A DNA stretch of 64,000 nt from Nostoc sp. TH1S01 (lineage in GTDB: Bacteria > Cyanobacteriota > Cyanobacteriia > Cyanobacteriales > Nostocaceae), in the NCBI GenBank assembly GCA_018993265.1, contig JAGKSW010000018.1, forward strand, positions 206,411-270,410, read 5' to 3'. The notes beneath the pieces are model-generated. The model ran no database searches. It worked only from the letters and a program-made list of their open reading frames with translations, and was not told the origin of the DNA. A program made the position numbers and the translations under genes. This document shows, piece after piece, positions 18,330-27,600 of this stretch. Every line of letters starts with the position of its first letter. The stretch's first letter is position 1.

Positions 18330-19652
18330 ATGACAACAATACCAGACAAAACCCTAGAGGCACGCAATCGCATCATTGAATCTGCCAATAGATTAGGCGT
18401 TCAACTCAACGAGGAAGAATTAGAGCGTTGGATGAAGTCGATCACTGAAGCCACAGGCGACAGTGATATTGTCGTGGATCACGAAACTGGTGTATTTGGT
18501 CACAAAGTCACCATGTTGGATTTTGATCCCAAAGAGGTAGAACGCTTTCGCGCGATCGGCAAAATTGTAGAATTTGACGATGTTCCTGGTGTTGTAGAAA
18601 CGGCGCTGGCGCTCTCTGGTTCAGCAGCGCAATCCAAGATGCAAACTTACCCTGGTGACTGCGATTACTTTGAGCGAGTAAATATTATTGCTACTACCCG
18701 GACTGAAGCCTGCCAAATTCTTTCTCGAATTATGCGTGAGAAAGCAATCAGCCGCTTGTCTGGTCGTAATTATCAATTCATTGAACTGAAATTCGGCAAC
18801 TATCCCCAAGATGTGATTCGCGGCGATCGCACCTATCACCAAGGCTCACCAATCACATGGTACCCTGACGAAGTGGTAGCTGGAGAAATTCAAGCAACTG
18901 ATCTTCAAGGTAATCATCTTGTGATCACCTGGGATTCTGTGGCAGATGATCCCGGTTGGTGCAAGCTGGACTGGGTGATTGCCGATCAGGTACGCGCTCA
19001 GTTGTCCAACGCTAGTAATATGTTAGATGTTACCTGGGAAGCTCCTGACGGTACAATCACTCCTCTTGATGGTTATCTGGACGGCTATTTTCAGGAGGTT
19101 TATCTGGATGCTCAATCTGCCCCAATTTTCTCCAAACTGGTGAAGCAGGTATCCACCGATGTTATGGATGATTATGTGCGGCTGTTGCAAAATGAAGTGA
19201 AAAAATGTGTTGGTGATTATCCGAATTATGGCAAAGCAGCTAAACGCCTCTATAACATCTTCCGACTGAATGGACAGTATGAAGAAGCCGCTTTTTTGCG
19301 CGAACTATTTGACGAACCAGCAGCCTTACTTTATCAAGTCCATGCTTTGGTACTAACTGTTCAAGAAGCCATAGAAAAAAGCACTGTTTTTGATATCGAA
19401 AGCATTCTTGATCAGACAGATGAACTGATTATGTCTGTTATCAAGGTATTAGAAGGGGAAGAAGAATTGGAAATTGTGCGCCATCTTCTGCGTCTACACC
19501 GCTGTATCAGCCGTCAACAAGCAGGTGTACCTCTGGGGCCGCAGGTAGAAGCAGCCCAGGCAGAGGTAATGAAGATTGTCAATAATTTCTTCTATGAAAA
19601 AATGACAGGATTACCCACAATTAAGACTTATCTCGACAATCTCAAGACTTGA
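18330..19652 (+). CDS. Nucleotidyltransferase-like protein of unknown function, paralogue B
   Basis: The 440-residue paralogue of the gene at 16638 is collinear over its whole length. It keeps the GS dipeptide (LSGSAAQ), the DCD pair (YPGDCDYFERVNI) and the third acidic site, which here is Asp (WCKLDWVIAD) rather than Glu. The most diverged stretch is around residues 165-190. The ATG at 18330 (MTTIPDKTLEARNR) is chosen because it aligns with the first copy; an in-frame start 27 bases upstream would add unrelated residues. Retention of both full-length frames and of all putative catalytic acids argues that both copies are under selection. Function unknown. Confidence 0.75.
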   Translation: MTTIPDKTLEARNRIIESANRLGVQLNEEELERWMKSITEATGDSDIVVDHETGVFGHKVTMLDFDPKEVERFRAIGKIVEFDDVPGVVETALALSGSAAQSKMQTYPGDCDYFERVNIIATTRTEACQILSRIMREKAISRLSGRNYQFIELKFGNYPQDVIRGDRTYHQGSPITWYPDEVVAGEIQATDLQGNHLVITWDSVADDPGWCKLDWVIADQVRAQLSNASNMLDVTWEAPDGTITPLDGYLDGYFQEVYLDAQSAPIFSKLVKQVSTDVMDDYVRLLQNEVKKCVGDYPNYGKAAKRLYNIFRLNGQYEEAAFLRELFDEPAALLYQVHALVLTVQEAIEKSTVFDIESILDQTDELIMSVIKVLEGEEELEIVRHLLRLHRCISRQQAGVPLGPQVEAAQAEVMKIVNNFFYEKMTGLPTIKTYLDNLKT

Positions 19653-19761
19653 AATTTCTCGTTTGTTGTTGATAGCAAGTTACATTTGGGATTTCCAAGA
19701 AATAAATTATTCATCTTGTGGGGTGGGACAAAAAGCCCGCCCTTGGGACGGAAAAGCTAAA

Positions 19762-20325
19762 TTAATGTTCACGTTGTAAGTTGTTTTGTAATAGATTGCA
19801 AAACAACTTTCCTTGTTGAATAGCATCATCTAGAGCAACATGATTCAAAGAAGACTCTTCTAACCACTCAGGCGGTAAGTCTTCTTTTCCTGATTCCTTA
19901 TAATTTCGTTTCAAGAATGCCATTGTGTAGGAACGGATATCTAACGCTGAATGTTTAAAGGGGCTATCACCCACAAATTTCATCAAATACCAATAAACAA
20001 ACATAAAATCGTAGGCGGCTGGATAGGCTACGAAGATAGGTTTACCGGGTAACGCTTTTAACCAAGTATAATATGCTTGCATCACCGAGGCTGGTGGCTT
20101 GGCGTTAACTCGGCAAGCTTCCCAAGCTTCTGGCTGTGTTGACCACCATTTCATGGTTGTGGGATGGCCTGCTGCTCCTGGTAAAGTTTCCAGGTTTGCC
20201 GAAAAGGTGGCGATTAATTGTTTATCTGCGGTATAAGCTGCCGATCCAATACTGAGCATGGAGTGCGGCCCAGGGATAGGGCCATCTGCTTCAATATCTG
20301 TGCTGACGTAGATTTCGATTGTCAC
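19762..20325 (-). CDS. DEDDh-type 3'-5' exonuclease-like protein
   Basis: A 187-residue single-domain exonuclease of the DnaQ/RNase T fold. The first metal-binding pair is D10 and E12 in [11 protein letters not shown] middle Asp sits in [17 protein letters not shown]. The final motif is [12 protein letters not shown], with His and Asp spaced as in the DEDDh class. It would remove nucleotides from a 3' end using two metal ions; whether DNA or RNA is the substrate is not evident. It is divergent from azoR, about 60 bp between the starts. Confidence 0.8.
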   Translation of the reverse strand: MTIEIYVSTDIEADGPIPGPHSMLSIGSAAYTADKQLIATFSANLETLPGAAGHPTTMKWWSTQPEAWEACRVNAKPPASVMQAYYTWLKALPGKPIFVAYPAAYDFMFVYWYLMKFVGDSPFKHSALDIRSYTMAFLKRNYKESGKEDLPPEWLEESSLNHVALDDAIQQGKLFCNLLQNNLQREH

Positions 20326-20385
20326 CTTTTTTACTGCCTGTTAAACCCAACAAATTGAGTAATAATTTGATTTTAGGCTTTATTT

Positions 20386-21009
20386 ATGGCAAATATCTTA
20401 CATATTGATTCTAGTCCTCGTGGTGAACGTTCTATTTCGCGATCGCTCTCTTATGAGTTCGTGACTTCATGGAAAAATACTCATCCAGGCGATACAGTTA
20501 CTTACCGCGACTTGGGTCATCATCCTGTTCCACATGTAGACGAAGCATGGATAGCCGCAGCTTTTACACCGCCTGATGCCCATACACCAGAATTAGCTGA
20601 GACGATTCAGCTTTCGGATAGTTTAATTGATGAGTTTCTAGCGGCCGATCGCTATGTTTTTGGTATACCAATGTATAACTTGAATATTCCTTCTAGTTTC
20701 AAAGCTTACATTGACCAAATTGTACGTGTTGGTCGTACCTTCGCCATTGATGCCAACGGCTACAAAGGTTTAGTTGATAGCAGCAAAAAAGTATTAATTA
20801 TTACCTCCCGTGGTGGTTCTTTTGCCCCTGGCACACCCTTTGCTGCTTATGACTATCAAGAACCCTTTCTTCGGGCTATTTTGGGTTTTATTGGTCTGAT
20901 TGATGTGACATTTATTAATGCGGAAAACCTGAATTCCGGTGATGATGCTCGTCAACAGTCATTAGCAGCTGCGAAAGAAGCGATCGCTCAAACTGTAGCT
21001 AGTTGGTAA
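20386..21009 (+). CDS. azoR: FMN-dependent NADH:quinone/azo-reductase
   Basis: A flavodoxin-fold reductase of the AzoR (former AcpD) family, 207 residues. Landmarks are the phosphate-binding start HIDSSPRGERSISRSLS, the FMN-contacting GIPMYNLNIPSSFKAYIDQIVRVGRTF, and the ITSRGGSF loop. It reduces quinones and azo compounds with NADH in the cytosol, usually as a dimer, and is linked to quinone or thiol stress. It is a single gene; a hairpin at 21094-21118 follows. Confidence 0.93.
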   Translation: MANILHIDSSPRGERSISRSLSYEFVTSWKNTHPGDTVTYRDLGHHPVPHVDEAWIAAAFTPPDAHTPELAETIQLSDSLIDEFLAADRYVFGIPMYNLNIPSSFKAYIDQIVRVGRTFAIDANGYKGLVDSSKKVLIITSRGGSFAPGTPFAAYDYQEPFLRAILGFIGLIDVTFINAENLNSGDDARQQSLAAAKEAIAQTVASW

Positions 21010-21093
21010 AGATGTAGGTTTTATCAAAATAGAATTCAGGAGTCAGTCGCCAGAATTCTCCAATTGAAGTCTGTGCAAATGGCGGATGAACAA

Positions 21094-21118
21094 CCCACCA
21101 AATCGTAGATTTGGTGGG
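21094..21118. terminator. Strong hairpin after azoR
   Basis: CCCACCAAATC, loop GTA, GATTTGGTGGG: an 11-bp perfect stem 85 bases after the azoR stop. It is followed by GATCAATG, not by T residues, so it may be a dispersed palindrome that also stabilises the transcript end. GC-rich repeat debris (GGAGACGCTGCGCGAACGGC) follows at about 21186-21212. Confidence 0.4.
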
Positions 21119-21269
21119 GATCAATGAACCTTGGGTCTTTTTCCCACCCTCTTGTTCTGACCCTTTGACAAGCCCTTCTCCTATCGGAGACGCTGCGCGA
21201 ACGGCTACGCGGTAATCGAGCGAAGTCGAGATTCAGGACAAGCTCAGAGCATCGCTCCTGAATTCTTCC

Positions 21270-21536
21270 TCAACCAATTGTTAAATCTGGTTCTTCACAG
21301 AAATTAAATAAGGCTGAATCAGTTTCTGATTCATCTTCAAATACAGCAGATATATACCATTCACAGGGTGAATCATTGGTATATTCAGCCCAAAAGATTG
21401 TTGCTGTTTCACCTGATGGAATTCCATCATCACTCAAGGTGAATGGAAGCCACTCATCTTCATCGAGAGATACCCACAGCTCTGTAATTGCTAAGTCTGT
21501 TTGATTGGTAACAGTAAAGGTGAACTGATCTGACAT
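21270..21536 (-). CDS. Small acidic beta-rich hypothetical protein
   Basis: From the ATG at 21536 (MSDQFTFTVTNQTDLAITELW) this is an 88-residue very acidic protein (pI clearly low; many Asp/Glu) with alternating beta-strand pattern and two Cys (SPCEWY, FNFCEEP). It looks like a single Ig-like or C2-like sandwich. An upstream in-frame ATG at 21572 adds twelve residues without resemblance to a signal peptide, so the inner start is preferred. No family recognised. Confidence 0.55.
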   Translation of the reverse strand: MSDQFTFTVTNQTDLAITELWVSLDEDEWLPFTLSDDGIPSGETATIFWAEYTNDSPCEWYISAVFEDESETDSALFNFCEEPDLTIG

Positions 21537-21572
21537 AAATAGCCTTTTAGCGGTAACTAAATTGTCAGTCAC

Positions 21573-22006
21573 CGATTATACTCGCTATTTTTCTGAAAGT
21601 TGCCAGTTTAACAACTGTAATTCAGTCTTAGAAAGGTTTTTAAGGTTTTTTAGCTCAATTTTGATTGAGAAAAACCTATTAAAAATTTTACCTAAATTAT
21701 TTAATTACATAGGGTATGGCGCAACCCGCAACTGAACTATATTGCGTCATATAAACTACACCTATCCCAAGGTAGACATTAATTTGAATTTTAAGCTAAA
21801 GTTGTAATGAGTTTGTTTTAGAGAGGAAGATGATGAATCAAGCCTAAACAAGCTGTGAATACTGTTGTTGCAAACTGTAAGTTGTGGAGCGATCGCTAAT
21901 AACAACACAGTTAGAAGGAAAAAGCATCATATAATATTTTTTTATATCAAAAAGCAAAAATAAACCTGGAAATAAAACATTTCCTAAATCCTTAGCGAAA
22001 TCTAAT
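21573..22006. other. 434-bp spacer upstream of furC
   Basis: AT-rich, with one GGAGCGATCGCT site near 21887. It presumably carries the divergent promoters of the small acidic gene and the Fur-family gene. No confident operator was found. Confidence 0.4.
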
Positions 22007-22456
22007 ATGCAAAAACCAACGATAGCTAAAAAACCAATTCGTTCTCTAGAAGATGCGCTTGACCGGTGTCAAATCTTGGGTATGCGTGTCAGCCGCCAGC
22101 GCCGCTTTATCTTGGAACTGCTGTGGCAAGCAAATGAGCATCTATCTGCTAGAGAAATTTACGATCGCCTCAACCAAGAAGGCAAAGACATTGGTCATAC
22201 CTCTGTATATCAAAACCTTGAAGCCTTATCCAGTCAAGGCATTATTGAATGTATCGAACATTGCGATGGTCGTTTATATGGCAACATTAGCGATGCTCAC
22301 AGCCATGTTAATTGTCTCGATACCAATCAAATTCTGGATGTACACATAGAATTGCCAGAAGAATTGTTGCGTCAAGTTGAACAACAAACAGGCGTACAAA
22401 TCACAGAATATAGCATTAACTTTTATGGCTATCGCAATCCCTCAGAAGATGCTTAA
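22007..22456 (+). CDS. furC: Fur-family regulator, FurC/PerR-like
   Basis: The 149-residue metalloregulator has the winged-helix DNA-binding half: SRQRRFILELLWQANEHLSAREIYDRL, then DIGHTSVYQNLEALSSQGIIE. The metal-binding half has HSHVNCLDTNQILDV. The usual paired CxxC zinc sites are absent; only isolated Cys remain. This is the pattern I recall for FurC (PerR-like) of Anabaena, unlike FurA and Zur. PerR-type proteins sense peroxide through metal-catalysed oxidation and repress antioxidant genes. The full N-terminal extension (KKPIRSLEDALDRCQILGMRV) also fits. The symbol rests on memory of the family. Confidence 0.8.
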   Translation: MQKPTIAKKPIRSLEDALDRCQILGMRVSRQRRFILELLWQANEHLSAREIYDRLNQEGKDIGHTSVYQNLEALSSQGIIECIEHCDGRLYGNISDAHSHVNCLDTNQILDVHIELPEELLRQVEQQTGVQITEYSINFYGYRNPSEDA

Positions 22457-22541
22457 GAAAGTAGGGGGGTAAGGGTTTAAGGGCTTCGCCGTGAGCGTCA
22501 GTAGAACGGTGTAGGAAGCTAGGATGAAGAACCATTGACCA

Positions 22542-25500
22542 TTAATCATAATCATTAGGATTCACACTAAATACCGTTTCATCTTCAACATCATCATCGT
22601 ATAAATCCACTGAGGAAATTGCTTGTTTTGGCAAACCTTCAACTTCTCGAATATCGGGATTGTTGTTCAACCAAGCTGCTGTTTTATCGCCGCTCTCAGT
22701 GATACTCATCAAAGATGGCTGTGATAGTAATTTTTTCAGGGTGTAAAACTGCTCCACAGAGAATACAGCACCATTCATTGTGGCAATTTCTCTGTCACCA
22801 TCAGTCAAGATAGCATCAAATAAGCAGGCATTGGTGAGATTAACTGTCTGAAGATTGATGCTGCTGAGATTAGCACCAGTCAAATTAGCACCAACTAGAT
22901 TTGCATTGCTCAAGTTTGCACCAGCTAGATTTGCATTGCTCAAGTTTGCACCAGCTAGATTTGCACTGCTCAAGTTTGCACCAGCTAGATTTGCACTGCT
23001 CAAATTTGCGCTTGATAAATTTGTCTGTTCTAAATTGGCTTTAGCTAACATTCCTTGTAACAAAGATGCACCTGAGAGATTGATTCCAGCTAGGGATTGA
23101 GGGAGAATGCGTTTGCTCCAGACATAATTAGATAAAATTGCAACTTTACCCGTCAACATTGTCAAAGCTTCTGGGTAGAATTCATCTACATTTTGAGGAT
23201 TACCGCAAGGAGAAAATGGAACTTTGGTAACGCGATAGCCAGCAGATAACAATAAAAATATGTTTATTCCCACGTTGGCGTTAACTTGCTCAACATTTAT
23301 CAGATTATCTAGGGTGTGAAAATAATTCCAAGCTTGATGAACTATGCCTTCATTTAACCAACGACCTTGAGAGTAACCATGCCAAAATAATTCTAGACGT
23401 TGTAGTAATAAATCTAAAGAAAAATAATTTTTAGGCTGGTGTAGTAAAGTTTCAATCACCAGTTTTTTAATTTCTTTAGTGAGGACACCATAACCAAGTA
23501 GTTTATATAGATGTTGCGCCACCCTATTAGGAGAATCTAGGTAAAACACTTGTGTTCCGTAGTCATCTTTTTGCTGTTGAGTGAGGATTTGTAGTTGATG
23601 AGCAATAGCTTCCGCACAAAGATATTCACCTAATTTGGGGTGAGAAAATTCGGTAACAAGGGAGTTGGAAGTTTTGAAATAGAAGGCGGGTAAAGTATGA
23701 GGATAGGAAGTTTCTGGTAAAGTAATTTGATGGCGATCGCTGTGTAAAATTTGGAGAGCGATCGCTTGCATTTGGTTTAATAAATCTTGGGGATGGCGGC
23801 CTGAAAGTAAATTTGCGATCGCTTCTTGTGTACGATGAATGTGAGCCGAACCTGAGCGCAATAACATTGTCTTAATCCCGCCAGTCACAGGATAGCCTAA
23901 TAACCAACGACTCAGGCGATGATAAATTTCCCAAACTACGGTAGAACTGCTACTTGATTGGGCTAATTGCCATATCTCATCATCTATAAGTGCATCACGG
24001 TGTAAAACTCCCAGTAAATACAGCATCAGGGGTTGGCGAACCAAAGCCGAAAGTTCCGGAAACTTTGAGTTACTCACAAATAACCCAGATTGCTTTAAGA
24101 AGGTGAAGAAATTTTGAGCGATGGGTAATGATTGTAACATTGCCCACTGTTGAAACCATTGTTTTAATTGTTCTTGTTCTAAAGGTTGAATAATTATTTG
24201 CTGCAATTGCAATAATATATCTGAATCAATTTCTTCTAAAGTACTTTTGCGACTAGTTAATATAATTTTATGTTTAGCTTCAGCTTGAAATTCAATTAAC
24301 TGCTGGAGAAAAATTGTCTTTGCCCTGGTTCCTAAATTAGAAACAGGTAATTCATCCAATCCATCCAGAAATAACAAACATCGCGGATGGGCTTGTTCTA
24401 ACCAATCACTTAAATTAGTCTGAGCATTTAGATAAAAAGCAGAATTGAGCGTTTCGCCTAAAGTTTTGCAATATTTAATATCGCGTAATCGAATAATCAC
24501 TGGCATCCAATTAGGATAAAGTTCTCTGGCTACTTCTGCTGCTAAAATTTGACAGAAACTGGTTTTACCATATCCTGGTTCTGATGTAATTAAAGCGATA
24601 GTTTCCCTATCTGCTAACTGTTCTTGCACCCATTTTTTAATATCAATTGCTGGGGAATTACTTGTATCTGCCACCAAACCTTTGAGCGGAATATAAATAT
24701 CCTTAAGTGCAAAAGATTCCATAAATAAAGGCTGACTGAGGTTTTGCAGTAACATCCCTCGATAATTTTCTCGATATAAATCGATTTTGTCTCCTACGCT
24801 CGAATTCGCAGGTGTTCCTAAAGCTCCTACTTCTGAAGAGTAAATATTACTAGCAGAACCTAATTGGAAAAATTTTTGTAACTGTGCTAGTTGTGGTGCA
24901 TTTTCAGCCACAACTTTGAGTAGGTATCCGCTGAGAGAATGAGTTAAACGCTGGCTTAACAATTTTGCTTCTAAATCTTCAGCACCATTGGCAATTAACC
25001 AAGCTACAGTAGCATTATTCATTTGTTGGACTAATAATGAATCTGCTACTACCGAAAGAGCTTGTTCAGCTTGAGTATCAGTTAATCTACCTGGGCTAAG
25101 AGTTTTCAACAAACCTTGAAGTTGCACATCTTGTATACTGAGTTTGCCAATTATTTCCTTTAATATTTCACCTTGACTAGAGATCATGGCTCGGTTCAGC
25201 CAAGGTTTTTGCAGGTTGACTTCTTGCTGAATCACCTGTTGTAAAGCATGAAGATAAGCAATTTGAAACGCCAACCATGTACCTTCGTTACGTTTTAAGG
25301 CTTTCTTCTCACTGAGACTACGCAATAAGCTTTCTGTTAGTTGAGCGATGATATTGATATCTTCCCAAACAGAACCCAAAGGCAGTTCTAAAACCTCTGC
25401 CAAAGTACAAACATCCAGTGGTGCAAGGCTTTTTACCTCCATATCTTGGGCAATTCGGTAGGCCACTCCCGCCAATTGACCAAGGGAAAATTCTCTAATT

Positions 25501-25553
25501 TGATTGATTTCAATATGGCGTTCTGCCAACCATTGCCGGATACTGAGGTTCAT
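22542..25553 (-). CDS. NACHT-type STAND ATPase with C-terminal pentapeptide repeats
   Basis: A 1003-residue multidomain protein. Residues 1-280 are a helical effector or adaptor region I do not recognise. The NTPase core follows: Walker A SEPGYGKTS (about 324-332), Walker B LLFLDGLDELP (393-403) with the doubled acidic pattern of NACHT proteins, and TSR sensor (433-435). A helical region follows to about residue 815. Then come about 14 pentapeptide repeats of A(N/D)LXX form, which build a right-handed quadrilateral beta-helix, and an acidic tail. STAND ATPases oligomerise on sensing a ligand; in bacteria many NACHT proteins act in phage defence, others in signalling. It is divergent from the Ycf55-like gene. 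The trigger and output are unknown. Confidence 0.82.
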   Translation of the reverse strand: MNLSIRQWLAERHIEINQIREFSLGQLAGVAYRIAQDMEVKSLAPLDVCTLAEVLELPLGSVWEDINIIAQLTESLLRSLSEKKALKRNEGTWLAFQIAYLHALQQVIQQEVNLQKPWLNRAMISSQGEILKEIIGKLSIQDVQLQGLLKTLSPGRLTDTQAEQALSVVADSLLVQQMNNATVAWLIANGAEDLEAKLLSQRLTHSLSGYLLKVVAENAPQLAQLQKFFQLGSASNIYSSEVGALGTPANSSVGDKIDLYRENYRGMLLQNLSQPLFMESFALKDIYIPLKGLVADTSNSPAIDIKKWVQEQLADRETIALITSEPGYGKTSFCQILAAEVARELYPNWMPVIIRLRDIKYCKTLGETLNSAFYLNAQTNLSDWLEQAHPRCLLFLDGLDELPVSNLGTRAKTIFLQQLIEFQAEAKHKIILTSRKSTLEEIDSDILLQLQQIIIQPLEQEQLKQWFQQWAMLQSLPIAQNFFTFLKQSGLFVSNSKFPELSALVRQPLMLYLLGVLHRDALIDDEIWQLAQSSSSSTVVWEIYHRLSRWLLGYPVTGGIKTMLLRSGSAHIHRTQEAIANLLSGRHPQDLLNQMQAIALQILHSDRHQITLPETSYPHTLPAFYFKTSNSLVTEFSHPKLGEYLCAEAIAHQLQILTQQQKDDYGTQVFYLDSPNRVAQHLYKLLGYGVLTKEIKKLVIETLLHQPKNYFSLDLLLQRLELFWHGYSQGRWLNEGIVHQAWNYFHTLDNLINVEQVNANVGINIFLLLSAGYRVTKVPFSPCGNPQNVDEFYPEALTMLTGKVAILSNYVWSKRILPQSLAGINLSGASLLQGMLAKANLEQTNLSSANLSSANLAGANLSSANLAGANLSNANLAGANLSNANLVGANLTGANLSSINLQTVNLTNACLFDAILTDGDREIATMNGAVFSVEQFYTLKKLLSQPSLMSITESGDKTAAWLNNNPDIREVEGLPKQAISSVDLYDDDVEDETVFSVNPNDYD
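22891..23010. repeat. Four 30-bp tandem DNA repeats inside the pentapeptide region
   Basis: Units at 22891, 22921, 22951 and 22981 are nearly identical (CCAGCTAGATTTGCATTGCT then CAAGTTTGCA), each encoding two pentapeptides (NLSNANLAGA). The near identity at DNA level, including silent sites, suggests recent unit duplication, so copy number may vary between strains. Confidence 0.85.
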
Positions 25554-25653
25554 TTAATTACACAATTAAGACTCCGCCTATGTAATTATGATTCATTTAT
25601 TGGTTGACGAAAACAGGTAACAATGATTAGGAATACCCCTTGTATCTCAGCCA

Positions 25654-27405
25654 ATGATGAGCGATCGCCCTCTCAATTTATTACTAGTTGACCAAGACCC
25701 TATTTTCCGGTTGGGACTGCGGGTAGCTTTGGAAGCAATGCTGAATTTGCAAGTTGTCGCAGAAGTAGAAACAGATACTGCGGCTTTGCAAATACTAGCA
25801 GAACTTACAAATCAAGACCCCGACCAAGTAAATTTAGTGGTTTTGGAATTAGGAAGCGGTCGTTCTATTGACAGTCAGTTGCAAGGGTTAGAATTTTGTC
25901 GCCTGCTAAAAACTTCATACCCCAACTTGCCAATTTTACTTCTGAGTTCTGTCCAAAATTCAGAAATACTGGCTGCGGCTAGAGCTGTTGGTGTCAATGG
26001 CTATCTCCCTAAAGGTACTCCTGCATCTCAAATAATTACTGTCATCTCAGATGTCGCCACAGGTGGTTCCCATTGGGTATTAGATCCTAACCCTCCTTCT
26101 GTTCTCATCTCTCCACCTCCCCAAATGCTTTTGCTGCGGCTATGGCAAAATCAGTGTGTATCAGGAATAAATTATGTTAACGATTCTCTGGCAAAAGTTA
26201 CAGTCCAACTACAAACCCCAGGCTTACCAATACTAGACCGAGCTTTGCTGGCGGGACAACGGCGAGAACTTTTAGCCGCGCGTTGGTTACTCAATCACTT
26301 GTTAATTTCAGCCCCAGAACAATCACCATTGATTTCTCCTACCGAAGAATTACCAGTGATTTCCTTACCTAGTGTAATTGTCCCAACAAATGTTGAACAA
26401 CAATTAACTTTGCTTCCAGAAATTAACCCAACTGCCTTGCAATTTGATTTATTTTCAGCTTGCATAAATAAACTACATTTTTCCTTAGAAAATGTCACAA
26501 AAGTTCCTTTAGAAATCGATATCTTACGAGAAGATAAAAAACGGGAATTACTTTATTTGATATTACAAAAATTAGCCAAACAAATTGAAGATTTACGTGC
26601 TGCTAAAATTACGATTGAGCAGTTAGAAGGATATAAGAACACTATATTATTTGAAGTATGGCAAGCCACAGTTACAGATTTTTTTGGTAAATTTTCCCAA
26701 GTGCGAATCGGTAAGCAAAATATTGAAGTTGTTAAGGTATTATTACAAAATCCCAGAGTTATCCAAGCCGAGATATTAAATAAAATTCCTTTTGTAGTAG
26801 AATTATTTTCTTACTTATTATTCCACACAGATTTATATATTGATAATCAGGCTTATTTAGCTGATAGTCATGATGCTAAAACTCAGGCATTAATCATTTT
26901 AGAAAATCTGATGATTCAGATTGGCAATGGCGTAATACAACCCCTATTAAATTATTTGGCAGATGTAGAAGTAATTAAGAAAGATTTTTATACGCGCCAG
27001 TTAATTTCGACGCGCGAAATTGAACGTTTTAGAAATGATTTATCTTGGAAATACCGTTTAAATAATTATGTAAATGAAGCTAAGGCGATTTTTGAAAGCC
27101 GCTACGAGTTATTTGTACTAGCACCACGGGGAATTGCCAAAACTTCAATTTACGCTCCACGAAATGAAGAATTAGCTAGGCTTTCAGGAGTGCCTTTATT
27201 TGTGACGCTAGGGCTAGAATTTTGGGATGCGATCGCTCCACGCCTACAATCGCTATTATCTTTTTTAGGTAGTGGGATTGTCTTCGTATTAACTCAAGTT
27301 ATCGGTCGTGGTTTAGGTTTAATCGGTCGTGGTATTCTGCAAGGTATTGGCAGTGTATCGTTCCAAGATAAAAATTTCAAACGGAACAGTGAAAGACAAA
27401 AGTAA
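25654..27405 (+). CDS. Ycf55-like protein (DUF3685) with degenerate receiver domain
   Basis: The 583-residue protein begins with a response-regulator receiver fold (residues 7-130). The acidic pair is in LLVDQDP (D13, D15), a Ser pair in LLLSS and the conserved Lys120 in YLPKGTP. The phospho-acceptor position, however, is Glu65 (LVVLELGSG) instead of Asp. The remaining 400 residues are the DUF3685/Ycf55 region known in cyanobacteria and red-algal plastids, ending in a hydrophobic Gly-rich segment (LQSLLSFLGSGIVFVLTQVI). The Glu could mimic a permanently phosphorylated state. Function unknown. The ATG at 25654 is followed by a second ATG; either could be used. It is divergent from the NACHT gene, 100 bp apart. 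Confidence 0.8.
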   Translation: MMSDRPLNLLLVDQDPIFRLGLRVALEAMLNLQVVAEVETDTAALQILAELTNQDPDQVNLVVLELGSGRSIDSQLQGLEFCRLLKTSYPNLPILLLSSVQNSEILAAARAVGVNGYLPKGTPASQIITVISDVATGGSHWVLDPNPPSVLISPPPQMLLLRLWQNQCVSGINYVNDSLAKVTVQLQTPGLPILDRALLAGQRRELLAARWLLNHLLISAPEQSPLISPTEELPVISLPSVIVPTNVEQQLTLLPEINPTALQFDLFSACINKLHFSLENVTKVPLEIDILREDKKRELLYLILQKLAKQIEDLRAAKITIEQLEGYKNTILFEVWQATVTDFFGKFSQVRIGKQNIEVVKVLLQNPRVIQAEILNKIPFVVELFSYLLFHTDLYIDNQAYLADSHDAKTQALIILENLMIQIGNGVIQPLLNYLADVEVIKKDFYTRQLISTREIERFRNDLSWKYRLNNYVNEAKAIFESRYELFVLAPRGIAKTSIYAPRNEELARLSGVPLFVTLGLEFWDAIAPRLQSLLSFLGSGIVFVLTQVIGRGLGLIGRGILQGIGSVSFQDKNFKRNSERQK

Positions 27406-27417
27406 ATAATTAGTTCA

Positions 27418-27588
27418 GAACTTACGCACGAGTTACGAAATAACGTAGACGCGCAAGCGGTGAAGCAGCGCGGTCTTGGGGGTTTCCCCCATGAGCGACT
27501 GCTGAACCCGAAGGGCTTCCCGCAGGGTACCGCAGAGGCGCAGAGGTCACGGAGAAATAAGAGTTTGAGAGATATTTTGCGTAAGTCC
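27418..27588. mobile_element. 171-bp MITE-like element, ACTTACGCA family
   Basis: The ends AACTTACGCA (27419) and TGCGTAAGTCC (ending 27588) are inverted repeats. The interior shares AGAAATAAGAGTTTGAGAG, a CGGTCTTGGGGGTTTCCCCC block and GTAGACGCGCAAGCGG with the copy at 55344-55503, which is in opposite orientation. It has no coding capacity. It lies between the convergent Ycf55-like gene and the broken Rpn gene. Confidence 0.6.
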
Positions 27589-27600
27589 TATAGTTATTTG

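Noticed and set aside
22891..23010. Possible CRISPR array
   Set aside because: The 30-bp units are directly adjacent with no spacers and encode pentapeptides in frame.
22855..23100. Plus-strand frame opposite the pentapeptide region
   Set aside because: Its FAPARFALLK repeats are merely the antisense reading of the 30-bp repeats in the NACHT gene.
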